Below are positions 1 to 10,588 of a stretch of 64,000 nt of DNA, one piece after another. Source of the DNA: Aplysia californica (taxonomy: Eukaryota > Mollusca > Gastropoda > Aplysiida > Aplysiidae). The stretch lies in assembly GCF_000002075.1 (NCBI RefSeq), contig NW_004797796.1, forward strand, positions 489,305-553,304, read 5' to 3'. Within the stretch, counting starts at the first letter, position 1, and each line of letters opens with the position of its first letter. The position numbers and the translations under genes are program-made. The notes under the pieces were generated by a model. The model did not search any database. It was not told where the DNA came from and saw nothing but the letters and a program-made list of their open reading frames with translations.

Positions 1-325
1 CAGGATAGAGAAAAGTGGGGGGTGTTTGTCCGTGGCCTATACCCTGGTGCAGGGTGAGAAAGGCAATGATGATGATGATGAGGTTTTAGTCAATTTTACC
101 AAATTAATTCTAGTTTCTTTTATCGAATGTTACCCCAAGATTGCTCATTCGATTGTGTCTATGGTATGAGTATGACATAGCCTACGTCTCTCTCTGGAAT
201 AAAACTATCCTGTTCTCGGGTGCGGTTCAGCACCAGCAACTCTGTTAAACCTAAAAAAAAAAAGCAAAGAAAAAAAAAGTCAACGATTTATCTCCCTTAA
301 TGCTTCCAAAGAGGTAAATAATAGT
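1..325. other. No gene; repeat tail at the left edge
   Basis: The first 90 bases, with CCCTGGTGCAGGGTGAG followed by GATGATGATGATGA, look like the end of a dispersed repeat. The rest is AT-rich with A-runs at 250-282. I see no exon. Confidence 0.4.
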
Positions 326-1509
326 ACTAGAGGTCGCAGCTGGGACGTCACTCGCGTAAACTCACTATGGTTGAGTGGGCCCTCTCACTTCGCTTTGTCG
401 CCATTTTTGAGAGGATTAAGATGGATGGAGACATAGTGAGTAATTGAGTTTGTTAAGAAAAAGGAACATTTCATAATTACAAACTGGATTGCTTTTATGT
501 CATGTTGTCTACAATCTTTTTCTACTGATGCAAAGCCTAGGTTTTCATAGACTATGAAAGGGGGTTAAGACTTGGTCAATTATCTAATATATCAATTCGT
601 TATTGTCTCAAAATGAGCAATTAATTGTAGGCTGGGATACTGTAAATCACGCATTGTATAGATCCTGTGCGCATACCCAAAGAGTGTAGTTTGATATCGG
701 GTACAAATAATTATATGCTGACAACATTTTAAAATGCAACACTTAGATAAATAGCCAATTTATCTAGTGTCTAAAACGTTCACAATATTTTCTAAAATTG
801 GCGTTGATTGGTAATGGTGTTTGGCTACACAACACCCCATCTACCATGAACCACTGCTGCTGCACAAGCTGTTTGATAACAGTTTGGCATCGGTTCTGCA
901 AATGAGACAGAATTTTTTTGGGTGGGTAGTTACATCTGGTTGGCTACTTCATATTCACTCATCTCAACAACATCGACAGTGGTTCATTTCCGTTCAACCA
1001 GCCTTGTAGGTGTGCTAGAGTTGCAGCTGAAGCATATAGCAGCTTCTCAGTCGCATAATTGGTTCCCGGGGGCAGATACGAGGGCCTTTATTATTGTGGC
1101 CAGTGGTGCTAAATCTAGACATACTGTTTGAGCGACGCACAAAAAAAGATTTAATTAAAATTATGTTTTTTTAAATTTAACTGTTGATTATCAAGTCCAT
1201 TTCATTCATGTTTTCTGAATTTTACTCACCCATATTATGGTCTCACCGTGTAAAAGGTCCCATTTACATTATTTGGAGATTATTTGGCTCATTCCAAAAT
1301 TTAAAAAATCACAAAAATCCCAATGACAGTATATTTTAGCGATAGGCAAATCACATGAAAAAGAAATCGACATGAAAAGACTTCACAGAGTATCATTTAT
1401 CCGTGATTGAAAAGTGTTGCTTTTCACCGACAGGCTTTTTATTCCTCCCCGGAATGGCGGCGCGCCCCTCAAGCTTGATACTCGTGACGTCACAGCTAAG
1501 ACCTCTAGT
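326..1509. mobile_element. Non-autonomous TIR DNA transposon, 1.18 kb
   Basis: The left end ACTAGAGGTCGCAGCTGGGA is inverted at the right end as ACTAGAGGTCTTAGCTGTGA, and both continue with CGTCAC. No transposase-like reading frame is seen inside and no clear target-site duplication. Superfamily not assigned. Confidence 0.55.
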
Positions 1510-1589
1510 TCTATTTACAACCTCTTTGGCCTCACCACTAAACTCCACTTTCTTTAGGCTGTAGGCCTAGAGGTCTTCGGCGCTTTTTC

Positions 1590-1827
1590 GGTAGTTCCCA
1601 CCCCGCAATTGTTATTCACGGGTTTTGGCCCCAAGAGTAGGGGGGTTTCTTGACCCCCTGACCTAACCAAAATAGGAAGGGGGGTTTCAGGGGGGCATGC
1701 CCCCCTGAATTTTACCACAATTTAATGTTTTGCTGTTGTTAGGTTTGATCTTAGCTCACCGCGAATCAAACGTATAAATCTAGATCTAGATGTAGGTCAG
1801 GCTCAAATAAGGGGGGTGGGAACTACC
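1590..1827. mobile_element. MITE with 15-bp perfect TIR GGTAGTTCCCACCCC
   Basis: GGTAGTTCCCACCCC at 1590-1604 is exactly inverted at 1813-1827. The interior holds a G6/C6 hairpin at 1687-1707 with loop CAT. No coding capacity. Confidence 0.75.
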
Positions 1828-2407
1828 AGATCTTCTTACTACTCAGATCTAGGCTATTCTTTCACTCATCACTCAAGCGACGGCACCAAGCAGCCGAGCA
1901 CCTGCCCGCAATTGGCCTAGCTTTCCAGTCTAGTCAACTAAACAGTTGACAAGACGAGTCACACGAGGACACACATTACGACTGTCCTGTAACTAGATAT
2001 ATCTAGGCCAGGCCTAGCCTGAATGCTAGAACCAGAGAGGGTTTACAGTCTACGCCACGCTGTATTTCAAGTACGTTAGGTCAGTAAAACATCTTTTTGT
2101 AATCACAGTTTCAGACACTACTAAATTTAACTGGCCTGTAGGCTAGGCTAAGCCAAGCGTAAAGTCTATCGTTCGGGAGATTTACAATGAAGCAAAGTTT
2201 AAATCTAATCTGGTAATTCGTCGCTTTGAGTTTGAGGAACTGGCCCTCGTGTGTTCTCTCAGTCTAGGCCTAGACTAATAAACTATGTCACCGTGCCCAT
2301 CCTGTCTCTGATTGAAGCGCATAAATAGGCCTAGGCCCTTGGATTCGATGCTGAAGCGTGAACTTGAGTTGAAAGTTGAAAGAGCGTAGATAAATAGATT
2401 TTCTGGG

Positions 2408-2621
2408 AAGATTGAAGAATACCGGACCACTCGAACATTATTGCGCGAGAAAGTGGGGTAGGGGTTCAGGGGGGTCTCCCCCCTGACAAAATTTTAATGA
2501 ATAGATCTAGGCTACCGGTCCGAGATTCTCCATTGAGAGATATTAAAAACAGGAAAATTATGAATTCCTAAGGTTGAGACATAGGCAAAGTCAGTCCGCT
2601 GGTCCGGTATTCTTCAATCTT
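2408..2621. mobile_element. MITE with 22-bp perfect TIR
   Basis: The 22 bases at 2408-2429, beginning AAGATTGAAGAATACCGGAC, are exactly inverted at 2600-2621. The interior has a G6/C6 hairpin at 2467-2485, like that of the MITE at 1590-1827. No coding capacity. Confidence 0.75.
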
Positions 2622-3930
2622 ACCCCCATCATTAGTAGATTACATGATTCACTAGATATATCTACATGCATGTAGATTTCTAGATCTATGTGATTTTGAT
2701 CAAACTCATTGTAGATCTCTGCTCTAAATCCTAGGCCTAACTTGCCCAGAGATAGCCTAGAATCTGGTATAAAAACAATTTTAAGGCTTTCCAAGAACAC
2801 AACCTGTCTAGAATCTAGATCTATATATCTAGGCCCTAGACCATGCAGCTGTTGCAGAGCGGAAAATTGAATGCTAATTAAAATTACACATGCTAATGGC
2901 AGTTAAACGGAACGAAATGGAAACGTGTCTTTCCAGCTCGCGATTCCTACCGAGCTCGAACCGTCAGTCCCAATGGGGCAATAATAATATAAATTCTGTT
3001 GACACGGCAAGTTCAGCAAGTTCCCCGACTGTTCGTCGCTTTTAGTTTTTGACACTCCACAGTTCAATTTGAGACTTGGGCACTTAAAATTTACTGGATT
3101 CTCTTGCCTTTTAGACAGTGCAAGAGAAGGTACGTCATGTTGTAAAATATAATATCAATAAAAGCCCAGCAGATTAATTGGCCGCTGATTGAGGGTTCTT
3201 TAGTGATGTACAGATCTATCTAGGCTATATCTAGATCTAGATTCTAGATATGATTAGAGCAAGATAGGCCTAGAAGACAGCATTTTTTCTTTTCAGACTA
3301 AAAAGGACATATCCTGATGACTCTTGTTCCAGATCAGTGCAGTGAAACAAAATTTGAGTTTTGGCCACTGATGATTTAATCTCCCGATTCCCATGCTCTA
3401 GCCTTAATCTAGAGTCTAGATGTAGATCTAGATCATCTCCTCCTCCATTCCATGAATATCACCTTGTTTGTGACCTTTTACCAGGATGTTGCATCCTTTA
3501 GCTTTGCAACCTATGACAGTATTGTAGAAGTAGAAATAGAAGTAGATAGGCAAATTGTTCTTTTGCTTTTAAGAAAGATGACAGTATTTTGCACTGTTTT
3601 GGCCATCCTATATAATGTTATGTCGTATATATGATCGCGCCTGCTGTGGCTTACCTCTTTATTGGCTGTGGTCTTCTGCTGTTGTTTGTTGTTCCGAGGT
3701 TCCTTGGTTGGTCCTTGTATACCCTTTTTTTTTGTATTCTTGCATCCTACATGATGGAGAGAAGCTGTCTGAATCTGGGTTGCATGAAGTGTGTAAAAAT
3801 ACTGTCGGAGCTTTATTTCTTCACAGTACTCTGTTGGTAATCTTATCGGGCTCATGCCATTTATTTTAAGAAGTTTTCTGCAGAGTATCTTTTTAAAGTT
3901 GCTGGGCTTTTTCACCTGGTGTGAAAGTTA
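2622..3930. other. No recognised gene; CTAGATCTAG-rich stretch
   Basis: Several islands of overlapping TCTAGA/AGATCT/CTAG palindromes occur at about 2655-2690, 2811-2840, 3212-3252 and 3408-3435. Open frames at 3452-3915 on both strands match nothing I know. The candidate promoter is annotated separately. Confidence 0.4.
2987..3129 (+). promoter_or_regulatory. Candidate promoter and noncoding first exon for the ACSM gene
   Basis: An ATATAAAT box at 2987-2994 is followed by about 135 bases ending in AAG|GTACGT at 3129/3130, a strong donor. It could splice to the CAG acceptor at 10341-10343 just before the ACSM start codon. This is inference from signal strength only; a 7-kb first intron holding a whole transposon would follow. 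Confidence 0.22.
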
Positions 3931-4763
3931 GGGGAGAACGGGGAGGCTTCAGACACCCTTTACGTTTGGCTCCAATGCTTGCTTCACATTATAAAAGCTT
4001 TTAAGAAAAAGAACCTTTATTATAAGCCATTTGTGATCAGCACTTGCGATTATCAGCTTCGTGTATCATCATGCTTTACCTCTAGAGTACCCTGAAGGTA
4101 TCCGAAATCACCCTACTCTGCGAGAGACATCAGACGAACGTGAGGGAAACTTCGAATGAAGAGGGGTGACCTCGGACAGTGTGTCTCATGTCTCAAATAT
4201 TATTTCTGAGAGGCAAAACTTCGACACAGCATGATCTGTACTTTTACCTTTTGTTTGCAATATGAAATTGTGTTCAGACTCAGGGGAATTAGTAGAACCC
4301 AGTGATCAAACCATATCAGTCCGTTTTTGTACACCTCTGCACATGTTGACCTGAATCTTTTCTTTTTATTGTAAAACAGAACTACTCAGTATTTTAATGA
4401 TGTCCCAAATAACAAGCTAGTTTTTGCAGTGATAGTCAGAGATGAAAAGTATTCGTTTCCATGTTAGTTTCCTAGTGTTTCAACTTCTGGATTTTGTGAG
4501 AGCACAGCATTAATGAAGGTGCTCCATTTACTAAGCTATAATTATTGCTGTTTCTCTCTGAACGATGCCTTTTGGTTCGAATCTAGGTATATCTGTTCCT
4601 GAATATGGGCTGTTTGTAGGGTTTTTAATGGTTTTCATGGCTTCTTGTCACATCCTGATGGAGAGGGACATAAAATCAGAGATCCACCTTCTCAAATGAC
4701 CTGACAGTTGTAGTGTTTCGGGAGGTGTACATCGGCCAAATCAAAACAGATAAAAGGGAAACA

Positions 4764-5060
4764 AAATATATCGTCGGCCTGGTGATAAAACCGACTAACC
4801 CACAAAATATTTAAAAAAATTTTTATTGGCCCTCTCGATAGTAAATTGTCCATTTCATATGCTCACTCAAAGACAGATGTGAATTTTGTCTAGAAATGTA
4901 TTTAAAACATTAGAAATAAAACCATATAACCCGGCACCCATCAGATTTTAGCCCGATAATTCCGACTATCCCACCTGCGAGGGACGGAATGAGGGTTGGC
5001 TGTTTTTATCGCGCTAACAATGAGGGGCCACTTGCTACGTTACCGACTAACCCCGGCTTC
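4764..5060. mobile_element. MITE-like element with GATAAAACCGACTAACCC ends
   Basis: It begins TCGTCGGCCTGGTGATAAAA then CCGACTAACCC; similar words recur near 4925-4975 and 5037-5056. The inverse, GGGGTTAGTCGGTTTTATCA, ends the related piece at 8378-8646. Ends are approximate. Confidence 0.45.
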
Positions 5061-5796
5061 GACTCCTCTCTGGACTACGTTTGATATCAGATTCAGACCT
5101 GCAATAGTTTAGAATTTGCTCACATAACCGTGGGAGCTCTCCAAAAAGGAATATTTGTGTAATATTTCTTGTTGGTTTCATTGGGGAATTATATAGATCT
5201 GGATGTTTCTTCATTTTTCTTCGTTTTAATGCTGCTGATAATGTAATTAATGACTAAAACTCCCCACTGTTCCCACAGAACTGTTTATCTCGTGACAATT
5301 CCGGTATTTGAAATGCATCTTTATGGATTTTGTTTTCTATGAAACTATGTTTTCTGTCTGCGTGTTTTTCTTTGTCTTTGCACTCGAAATTCACCGATTG
5401 TGAAGGCATTTCCCCTTTTCGGACTACTGTCTCTTCTCCTAATCATTTTTCCTTCACAATTGAGTGGACGAAGTAGATAGCATTTCCTCCTTTACTAACT
5501 CACTCAAAAAAATAATAAAATTATGCTACCTGTCCAGCACACCGTCTGCCCCCAACGATCTTTTTTTTTAAAGCGCTTTTTCTTTTTTTTCATTTGCTGT
5601 GTTTATTGCAGTCATTACCTTCTGAAACATCGTTCGACTTTCTTTGAAAGTTCATTTCGTTTGTGTTTTGAGTAGATTATTTTCTCAGTGTCAAAACATA
5701 ATGCTTTATTTTTATATCAAACCTTAGCTTACATAACGCTATAACATTCAATAAGATGATGCCACTTTTGCTGCGTCACCTCTTACCCTCAGCGCA

Positions 5797-7470
5797 GTGG
5801 AAAGTGATCAATGTGACCAGGCTAATGTCACATCAGCTGATAATACAACAGTTATGTTACCTTTGATCTCTGCGAAAAGGACACAGCATGAAAACGATAG
5901 GAAGGGTAACAAAAGGAAGAGGTTGAAAGAACTGGGGATGCCTCTAGCCATGTCAAGGCACGAAGCGAGCAGGATGTGAACTTGACGTCCTTTGCAGTTG
6001 TAAACTGGTTGGTACAAAATGCAATGACATCACTGGTCACTCTCTTGGAAAGAAAAGAGAGCCCACGTATATGCCACTATAAACATGATAGACAAAAAGA
6101 GATTTTACCCAGCAAGGGAAAACCCAAGGAGAAATTACAGCCTTCAATACCACTTACAAGAGCCAAAGGTCAAAGAACACCTGTTTGTAAAACAATCTTT
6201 AAGAACACCGCAGGCCTGACCCACTGGTTTATTTAAAGTATCTTCTCCAAAAAAACCCCACAAAAAACGAGAGGTCCACCCCCCCCCCCCCCTTCCTGAA
6301 CACATCACACCCACCATGAGAGAGCCAAGGATGACAAGTTGTTCCATAAAGAGGAATTTTTTGACAAACTTTCGAAGATATCCTCCTGTCTACAGATGGC
6401 AATCCAGACAACGTCAGATCTGCATCAAGTATACAAGGAGAACTTTGCAGAGAGGGTGAAAGCCACATTGAGCTATCAAGTGGTCTGCCAAAAGTTCAAG
6501 AAAAACAAGTTGGGTTTACTTTCAACCAAGAAAGACCAGTGCGACATTTGTACAAAGTTCAAATCTGGAAACCTCACAGAAACAGAACACACAGCTCAAA
6601 TATGAATATGAGGAAAGCTGCAGCTAGACCAGAAAAGGAGAAGGACAGGGAGGCTGTGTGTGTCCTTTGTATGGAGATCCAGTGCGTCCTTCTGGCCCCA
6701 TCACTAAAGACTTCCACCTTATATAAAACAAAACTGGCTGTACACAATGTTACGACTTATGATCTTGCCACCAGAGACGCCAGATGATATGTCTGGTATG
6801 AAAGTGAAGTTGGTCTGGGCTTCAACAGTTTTCATCATGTCTCACTCACTAACTGATATTGCAAGTGACTGACTTCAACCACTTCATCATCTGCAGTGAT
6901 TGGCGCAACTACTAAAACAGAAAGCCACCCTGGTGAGTGCAATGGCCTCGCTGGCCGAAGAGCTTGACATCACAGTTGAGCAGAAATTCTCCCCAAGGGC
7001 CATACCCAAATGGAAGTGGATTCAGTCCGTGGCACTATTGAGCGATCGCTAAAAAACGGCCTGATGTACATCCCAATGGACTACGTGAACATCATGCTCA
7101 AAGCCAGACGCATCCCCAGGCCCTAGGAAGTTATGTACCTGGACCACAGCTTTTTCAAAGATTTCGCAAAGGTCGGAGAGCACTAAACAATCAGTCCAAG
7201 GAGAAAGGCAGGCGATCCTACTGCCACTGACTTGCAGGCATCAAAGTACACTCCAGTCTTTAAAATAAAATTCAGTGCAAGCTGAACTTTGATGATGGAT
7301 GGCAGGCGCTGCAAGGACCAAGAAAGCTGAACACCATGTGTACGACGGTTACTGCTGGACCTCTCTGCAAAGACAGATTGAAGATAACTGCCAACCAGTA
7401 TAAACATCTACTGGAGTTGAAGGCTGTCGTACCACGATGCTACCACAATTACAATGAATATTTGCCTCAG
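5797..7470 (+). pseudogene. Decayed transposase-like gene (DUF7869-like, RNase H-fold)
   Basis: Fragments in all three + frames follow the order of a protein family common in invertebrate genomes: KKDQCDICTKFKSGNLTETE near 6530-6590, then QCVLLAPSLKTSTLY and TKLAVHNVTTYDLATRDAR near 6680-6785, PKGHTQMEVDSVRGTIERSL near 6995-7055, MDYVNIMLKARRIPRP near 7078-7125, and YLDHSFFKDFAKVGEH near 7135-7185. I recall these as DUF7869-type proteins, thought to be transposon derived. Multiple stops and frameshifts and a C-run near 6280 show it is dead. It lies centrally in the TIR element 3931-9375, so it is probably that element's transposase. Identification is from memory of the family's motifs. Confidence 0.6.
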
Positions 7471-7859
7471 TAAGAAGTTTTGAAAGCGATCAAGCCAAAT
7501 TTGATTATTGTAGAGTCTTGCAAAACAATGGTAACTTTTGTCGTATTGCCTTGTTGTAGCCATAGGACACAGAGTGAGACAGACATGCTCTTCTTTCGTT
7601 GAGAGAACTCAATAAAGTAGTAGTTGTCAAGCCACGCACCTTGGAGAAAGCTGGCGCATTCTTTGGTACTCACAAAGTATTTTTTGTATAATAATGACAT
7701 ATCATTAAGTAACCAACTTCTCCCAAACCATTGGTGAGGTAGTGGAGCTTTTGTGTGGCTTTCTGCTTTCATTTCTTTCTTAGTATTACCTTTTTCCAGG
7801 CCTTTGAATGGCCACCCAGTGCCAATAGTACCGTGTCAGACACGGTCATAAATTCTAAA

Positions 7860-7945
7860 GGCCTACTGCTGCTGCTGCTACTACTGTTGTTTTTGTTGTT
7901 GTTGTAGTTGTTGTTTTTGTAGTTGTTGCTGTAGCTGCTCTCCCT
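7860..7945. repeat. (TTG)n-like imperfect microsatellite
   Basis: GCTGCTGCTGCTACTACTG runs into TTGTTGTTG/TAGTTG repeats. It accounts for the poly-Asn/Ser reading frame on the minus strand. Confidence 0.8.
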
Positions 7946-8125
7946 TACCCTTCCAACCTCCTGTTCTTCTACTTTAAATGTAATTAATATACCCATTGCT
8001 GTGTTCTGCTTCTTCTACTTTTATTAAAGGTTCATTTTTGTGACTGCTGTTTTTGCCCGAATTGACTCCGTAACACTGAAATGGCAGCAGCTGATACTAT
8101 GATAGTATGTTGGTAGCAATAATAT

Positions 8126-8281
8126 AGTCCTCCTCCTCTTCCTTCTTTTTCTTCCTCCTCCTCCTCCTCCTCCTCCTCCTCCTCCTCCTCCTCCTCCTCT
8201 CCTCCTCCTCCTCCTCCTCCTCTCCTCCTCCTCCTCCTCCTCCTCCTCCTCCTCCTCCTTCTTTTTCTTCTTCTTCTTCTA
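8126..8281. repeat. (CCT)n polypyrimidine microsatellite
   Basis: Nearly pure CCT repeats with a few TCT and TTC interruptions. The minus strand therefore reads as poly-Glu, poly-Gly or poly-Arg; this is not a gene. Confidence 0.97.
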
Positions 8282-8377
8282 CAAAAGATCTTGACGATTG
8301 AAGCAAGTGATCAAATACGTTACCATCAAGTGTGGCTTGGCTGCACTCAACCAAACTCAAGGCCAGCAGTGGTTTCC

Positions 8378-8646
8378 TGATAAAACCGGTCAACCCACAA
8401 AATTGAGGGTTGGTCGGTTTTATCCAGGAAAATTTGAGCGACATAACCGTCTAACCCACACAGTTTCATTAAAAGCAATTTTTAAAGGAAAAAATAGTCT
8501 ACAGATTTTCGCTAAAGTGTTTTTATAGGTGTTTAAAGCATTGATTTATCGTTAGATGCCTTTGTTTTGAAATAAAACAGTTTTTTCCTTCTCCTGTAAA
8601 ATTTACCTCGCTGGGGTTAGTCGGTTTTATCACAAGGCCGACGATA
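8378..8646. mobile_element. MITE-like element, same family as 4764-5060
   Basis: Left end CTGATAAAACCGGTCAACCC, right end GGGGTTAGTCGGTTTTATCA followed by CAAGGCCGACGAT. Internal inverted copies of the same word lie near 8405-8455. Its right three quarters are repeated at 24619-24813 as part of a larger duplication. Confidence 0.5.
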
Positions 8647-9275
8647 TGCAGATTAAAAACCGTAGATCCGAAATTTTTTTTTCGAAAGTGCTTCTTGTGT
8701 TGCTCTTCGAGCTTTTGAAGATGAAATTCAAAAGCAGTGGAGAGACTTCAAAGCGAACAGAAACATATTAACGGATGCCATTTTAACGCCAAACTTATAG
8801 GATCCTGAGCTTTTTTACCTCTTTGTTGAGTCTCAAATCGGAGGAGGAATAACTGGTCTCATTGTACAAGGGCCAAATCTTCCACAGTTGTATAGATGAA
8901 AGAATTGCTTTCATATTAGATTTTCTTGTAGGGAAGAAGCTCAAAGTCATCCTCTTTGTCTTACTCTGACGCCATTTTCCCAAAGAAGTGACACACTTTC
9001 CTATAATCCCAGGTTCAATGACCACAAATTTACGTTCTTCAGGTTCCATGGGAAGGGTGCCACTTTCGAACCAAAACCCAGACAGCCTGTCTTTTTGGGG
9101 TAGATTTTGTTCATATGCGATGTTTCTGGTATAATTATAATATTCTCCATGATATTAATATAGAGGTGTGAAAACTTAGATACACCCTTGTCAAAAATAC
9201 AACTTTCTTCACAGCAGATGAAAGATTTTGCTCAGTGAGGTGGCAAAAACACAGCAAGCTAAACCTTAAAATGAA
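8452..9275. repeat. Source copy of the 824-bp segment B
   Basis: Same length and almost the same sequence as 24619-25442. This copy sits inside the TIR transposon, so it is likely the donor. Confidence 0.93.
8795..9160 (-). other. Unidentified minus-strand reading frame inside the transposon
   Basis: Starting at the ATG at 9049 the frame gives 84 residues, including [20 protein letters not shown]. In the near-identical copy it stays open upstream of that ATG to about 25,320, adding [16 protein letters not shown]. The composition looks protein-like, but I recognise no family. It could be an accessory ORF of the transposon or a captured host fragment. The copy at 24962-25216 is also intact. 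Confidence 0.3.
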
Positions 9276-9375
9276 GCATTATGTGATCCAGTAACAAAAT
9301 GTGCACTGTCAATAGTTTAGCGAGAATTGACGTGTCCGAAGTCTCACCATGTCTGAGGCCTCCCTGCTCTTCCCC

Positions 9376-10343
9376 TATATGCTGTCTATTTCTAACTCAG
9401 GCACAGCAATGTGTTCAGAATGCATGCTTGGTACACTTTCATTTTGACTGATATAAAGATTCATATTATGAAAACACTAAAGTGCTGAAATTCTGATGTT
9501 TGACTTGATCAAAGACATTTTTTGTTGTTGATAATAGTGTTCAAGTATGTGATGTGTTTTGCAGCTTTGAGCTTTTCGTTGTCAATACTCTTCAAGTTTT
9601 CTGTAGATTCACTTTGGTAGAAAACTAACTTTTGTGACTATAACTAACTGTCAGGCCAAACCTTTTGCAGGTAGTGGAAATACTGTTCTTCTGATATAAG
9701 AAATGTTTTCTTTGAGTGAGTCAGAACCAATGCATCATTCTCAAGCAGTTCCTTAATGAGATCACATATTTTGAACTTCGTTTTTTCCTTTGATCTGAGG
9801 GCTAGATATATAGGCCTATTTATAAGGTTTGATAATGGTTTTGTATTTAATGTACTAGAACATATGTCAATTACCTATTTTGCTCTTCTTTCCCTGTTGG
9901 GTTTACTTTTGGTGAAATTGTGAACACATGAGCATTGATTCCAGGATCTCTGTTATACTAAGTGCACATTGCTAATCAAATTCATTTGATTGGGTTAGGG
10001 CCAGCCAGATTTTTTTCTCCATGGAAGAGTGAAACTACCATTTTGGAACTACTTAACTGAATTCGACTAAATTGGATTCAAAATCAAATGCATATTTGTT
10101 TTTTTTTAGGTTGCTAGTTGAATCTGTCATATGCTATTGTACCATAATGTCAGGTCATTGGCCAAGTCTTGCTTTCAAGCACAGGCTAATTTCTGAGTTA
10201 TTCGATAAAAACCTTTTTTTAAAACTCCTATTAACTCAAGGTCTTGAGTTCAAGTTCAATCTTGATTCCAATGTTTTTAGTCCAGAAGACTTTGCTAATT
10301 TTTATTTTATTTAACCATTTGTTGTGTACATATTTTTGTGCAG
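9376..10343. other. No gene or recognised repeat
   Basis: AT-rich sequence between the transposon and the first coding exon. The reading frame from 10072 on the + strand has no recognisable similarity and crosses into the exon 1 acceptor region; I take it as chance. Confidence 0.4.
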
Positions 10344-10348
10344 AAATC

Positions 10349-10588
10349 ATGAGAGTTTTACTGTCAAGAGTCTTCAACACTTGTCGTCTGAGTCAAGTGC
10401 TGTCGAAGAAAAATGTCGTTTCACTCAAGTTGTCACCATTGTCAGTGCAAGGCAAGCGATGGATTCAGCTTTGCACAACTTACCCTTTTGACAACTATGA
10501 ACTCGAGAGGAAGAACTTTCATCTTGATGTCCCAGAATATTTCAACTTTGCTCATGATTTCATAGATGGATGGGCAGCAGCTGAGCAG
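10349..10588 (+). CDS. ACSM-like: ACSM coding exon 1 (presequence and N-terminus, residues 1-80)
   Basis: ATG at 10349 opens residues 1-80 and the exon ends at CAG|GTATTA. The first 40 residues hold many Arg, Lys and Ser and no acidic residue, as in a matrix-targeting presequence. A CAG acceptor at 10341-10343 lies five bases before the ATG, so an upstream noncoding exon is likely. The segment [15 protein letters not shown] is typical of the ACSM N-terminal domain. Confidence 0.85.

Larger units (their letters stand above)
3931..9375 (+). mobile_element. 5.4-kb TIR DNA transposon carrying a decayed DUF7869-like gene
   Basis: The left end GGGGAGAACGGGGAGGCTTC (then AGACA) is inverted at the right end as GGGGAAGAGCAGGGAGGCCT (then CAGACA). 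TA dinucleotides flank both ends (3929-3930 and 9376-9377), fitting a TA target-site duplication. Variants of the CAGACA/TCGGACA word recur just inside both ends. The interior holds the remains of a transposase-like gene (5797-7470), a minus-strand reading frame (8795-9160), two smaller TIR pieces and a (CCT)n run. I do not assign a superfamily. Host exon 1 starts about 1 kb downstream, so the element may sit in the first intron. Confidence 0.6.

Noticed and set aside
418-440. ATGGATGGAGACATA followed by GTGAGT, as if a short first coding exon
   Set aside because: It lies inside the TIR element 326-1509 and no partner exon was found.
8097-8444. Minus-strand frame of 115 residues rich in Glu, Gly and Arg
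   Set aside because: It is the read-through of the (CCT)n microsatellite; the flanks show no family similarity.
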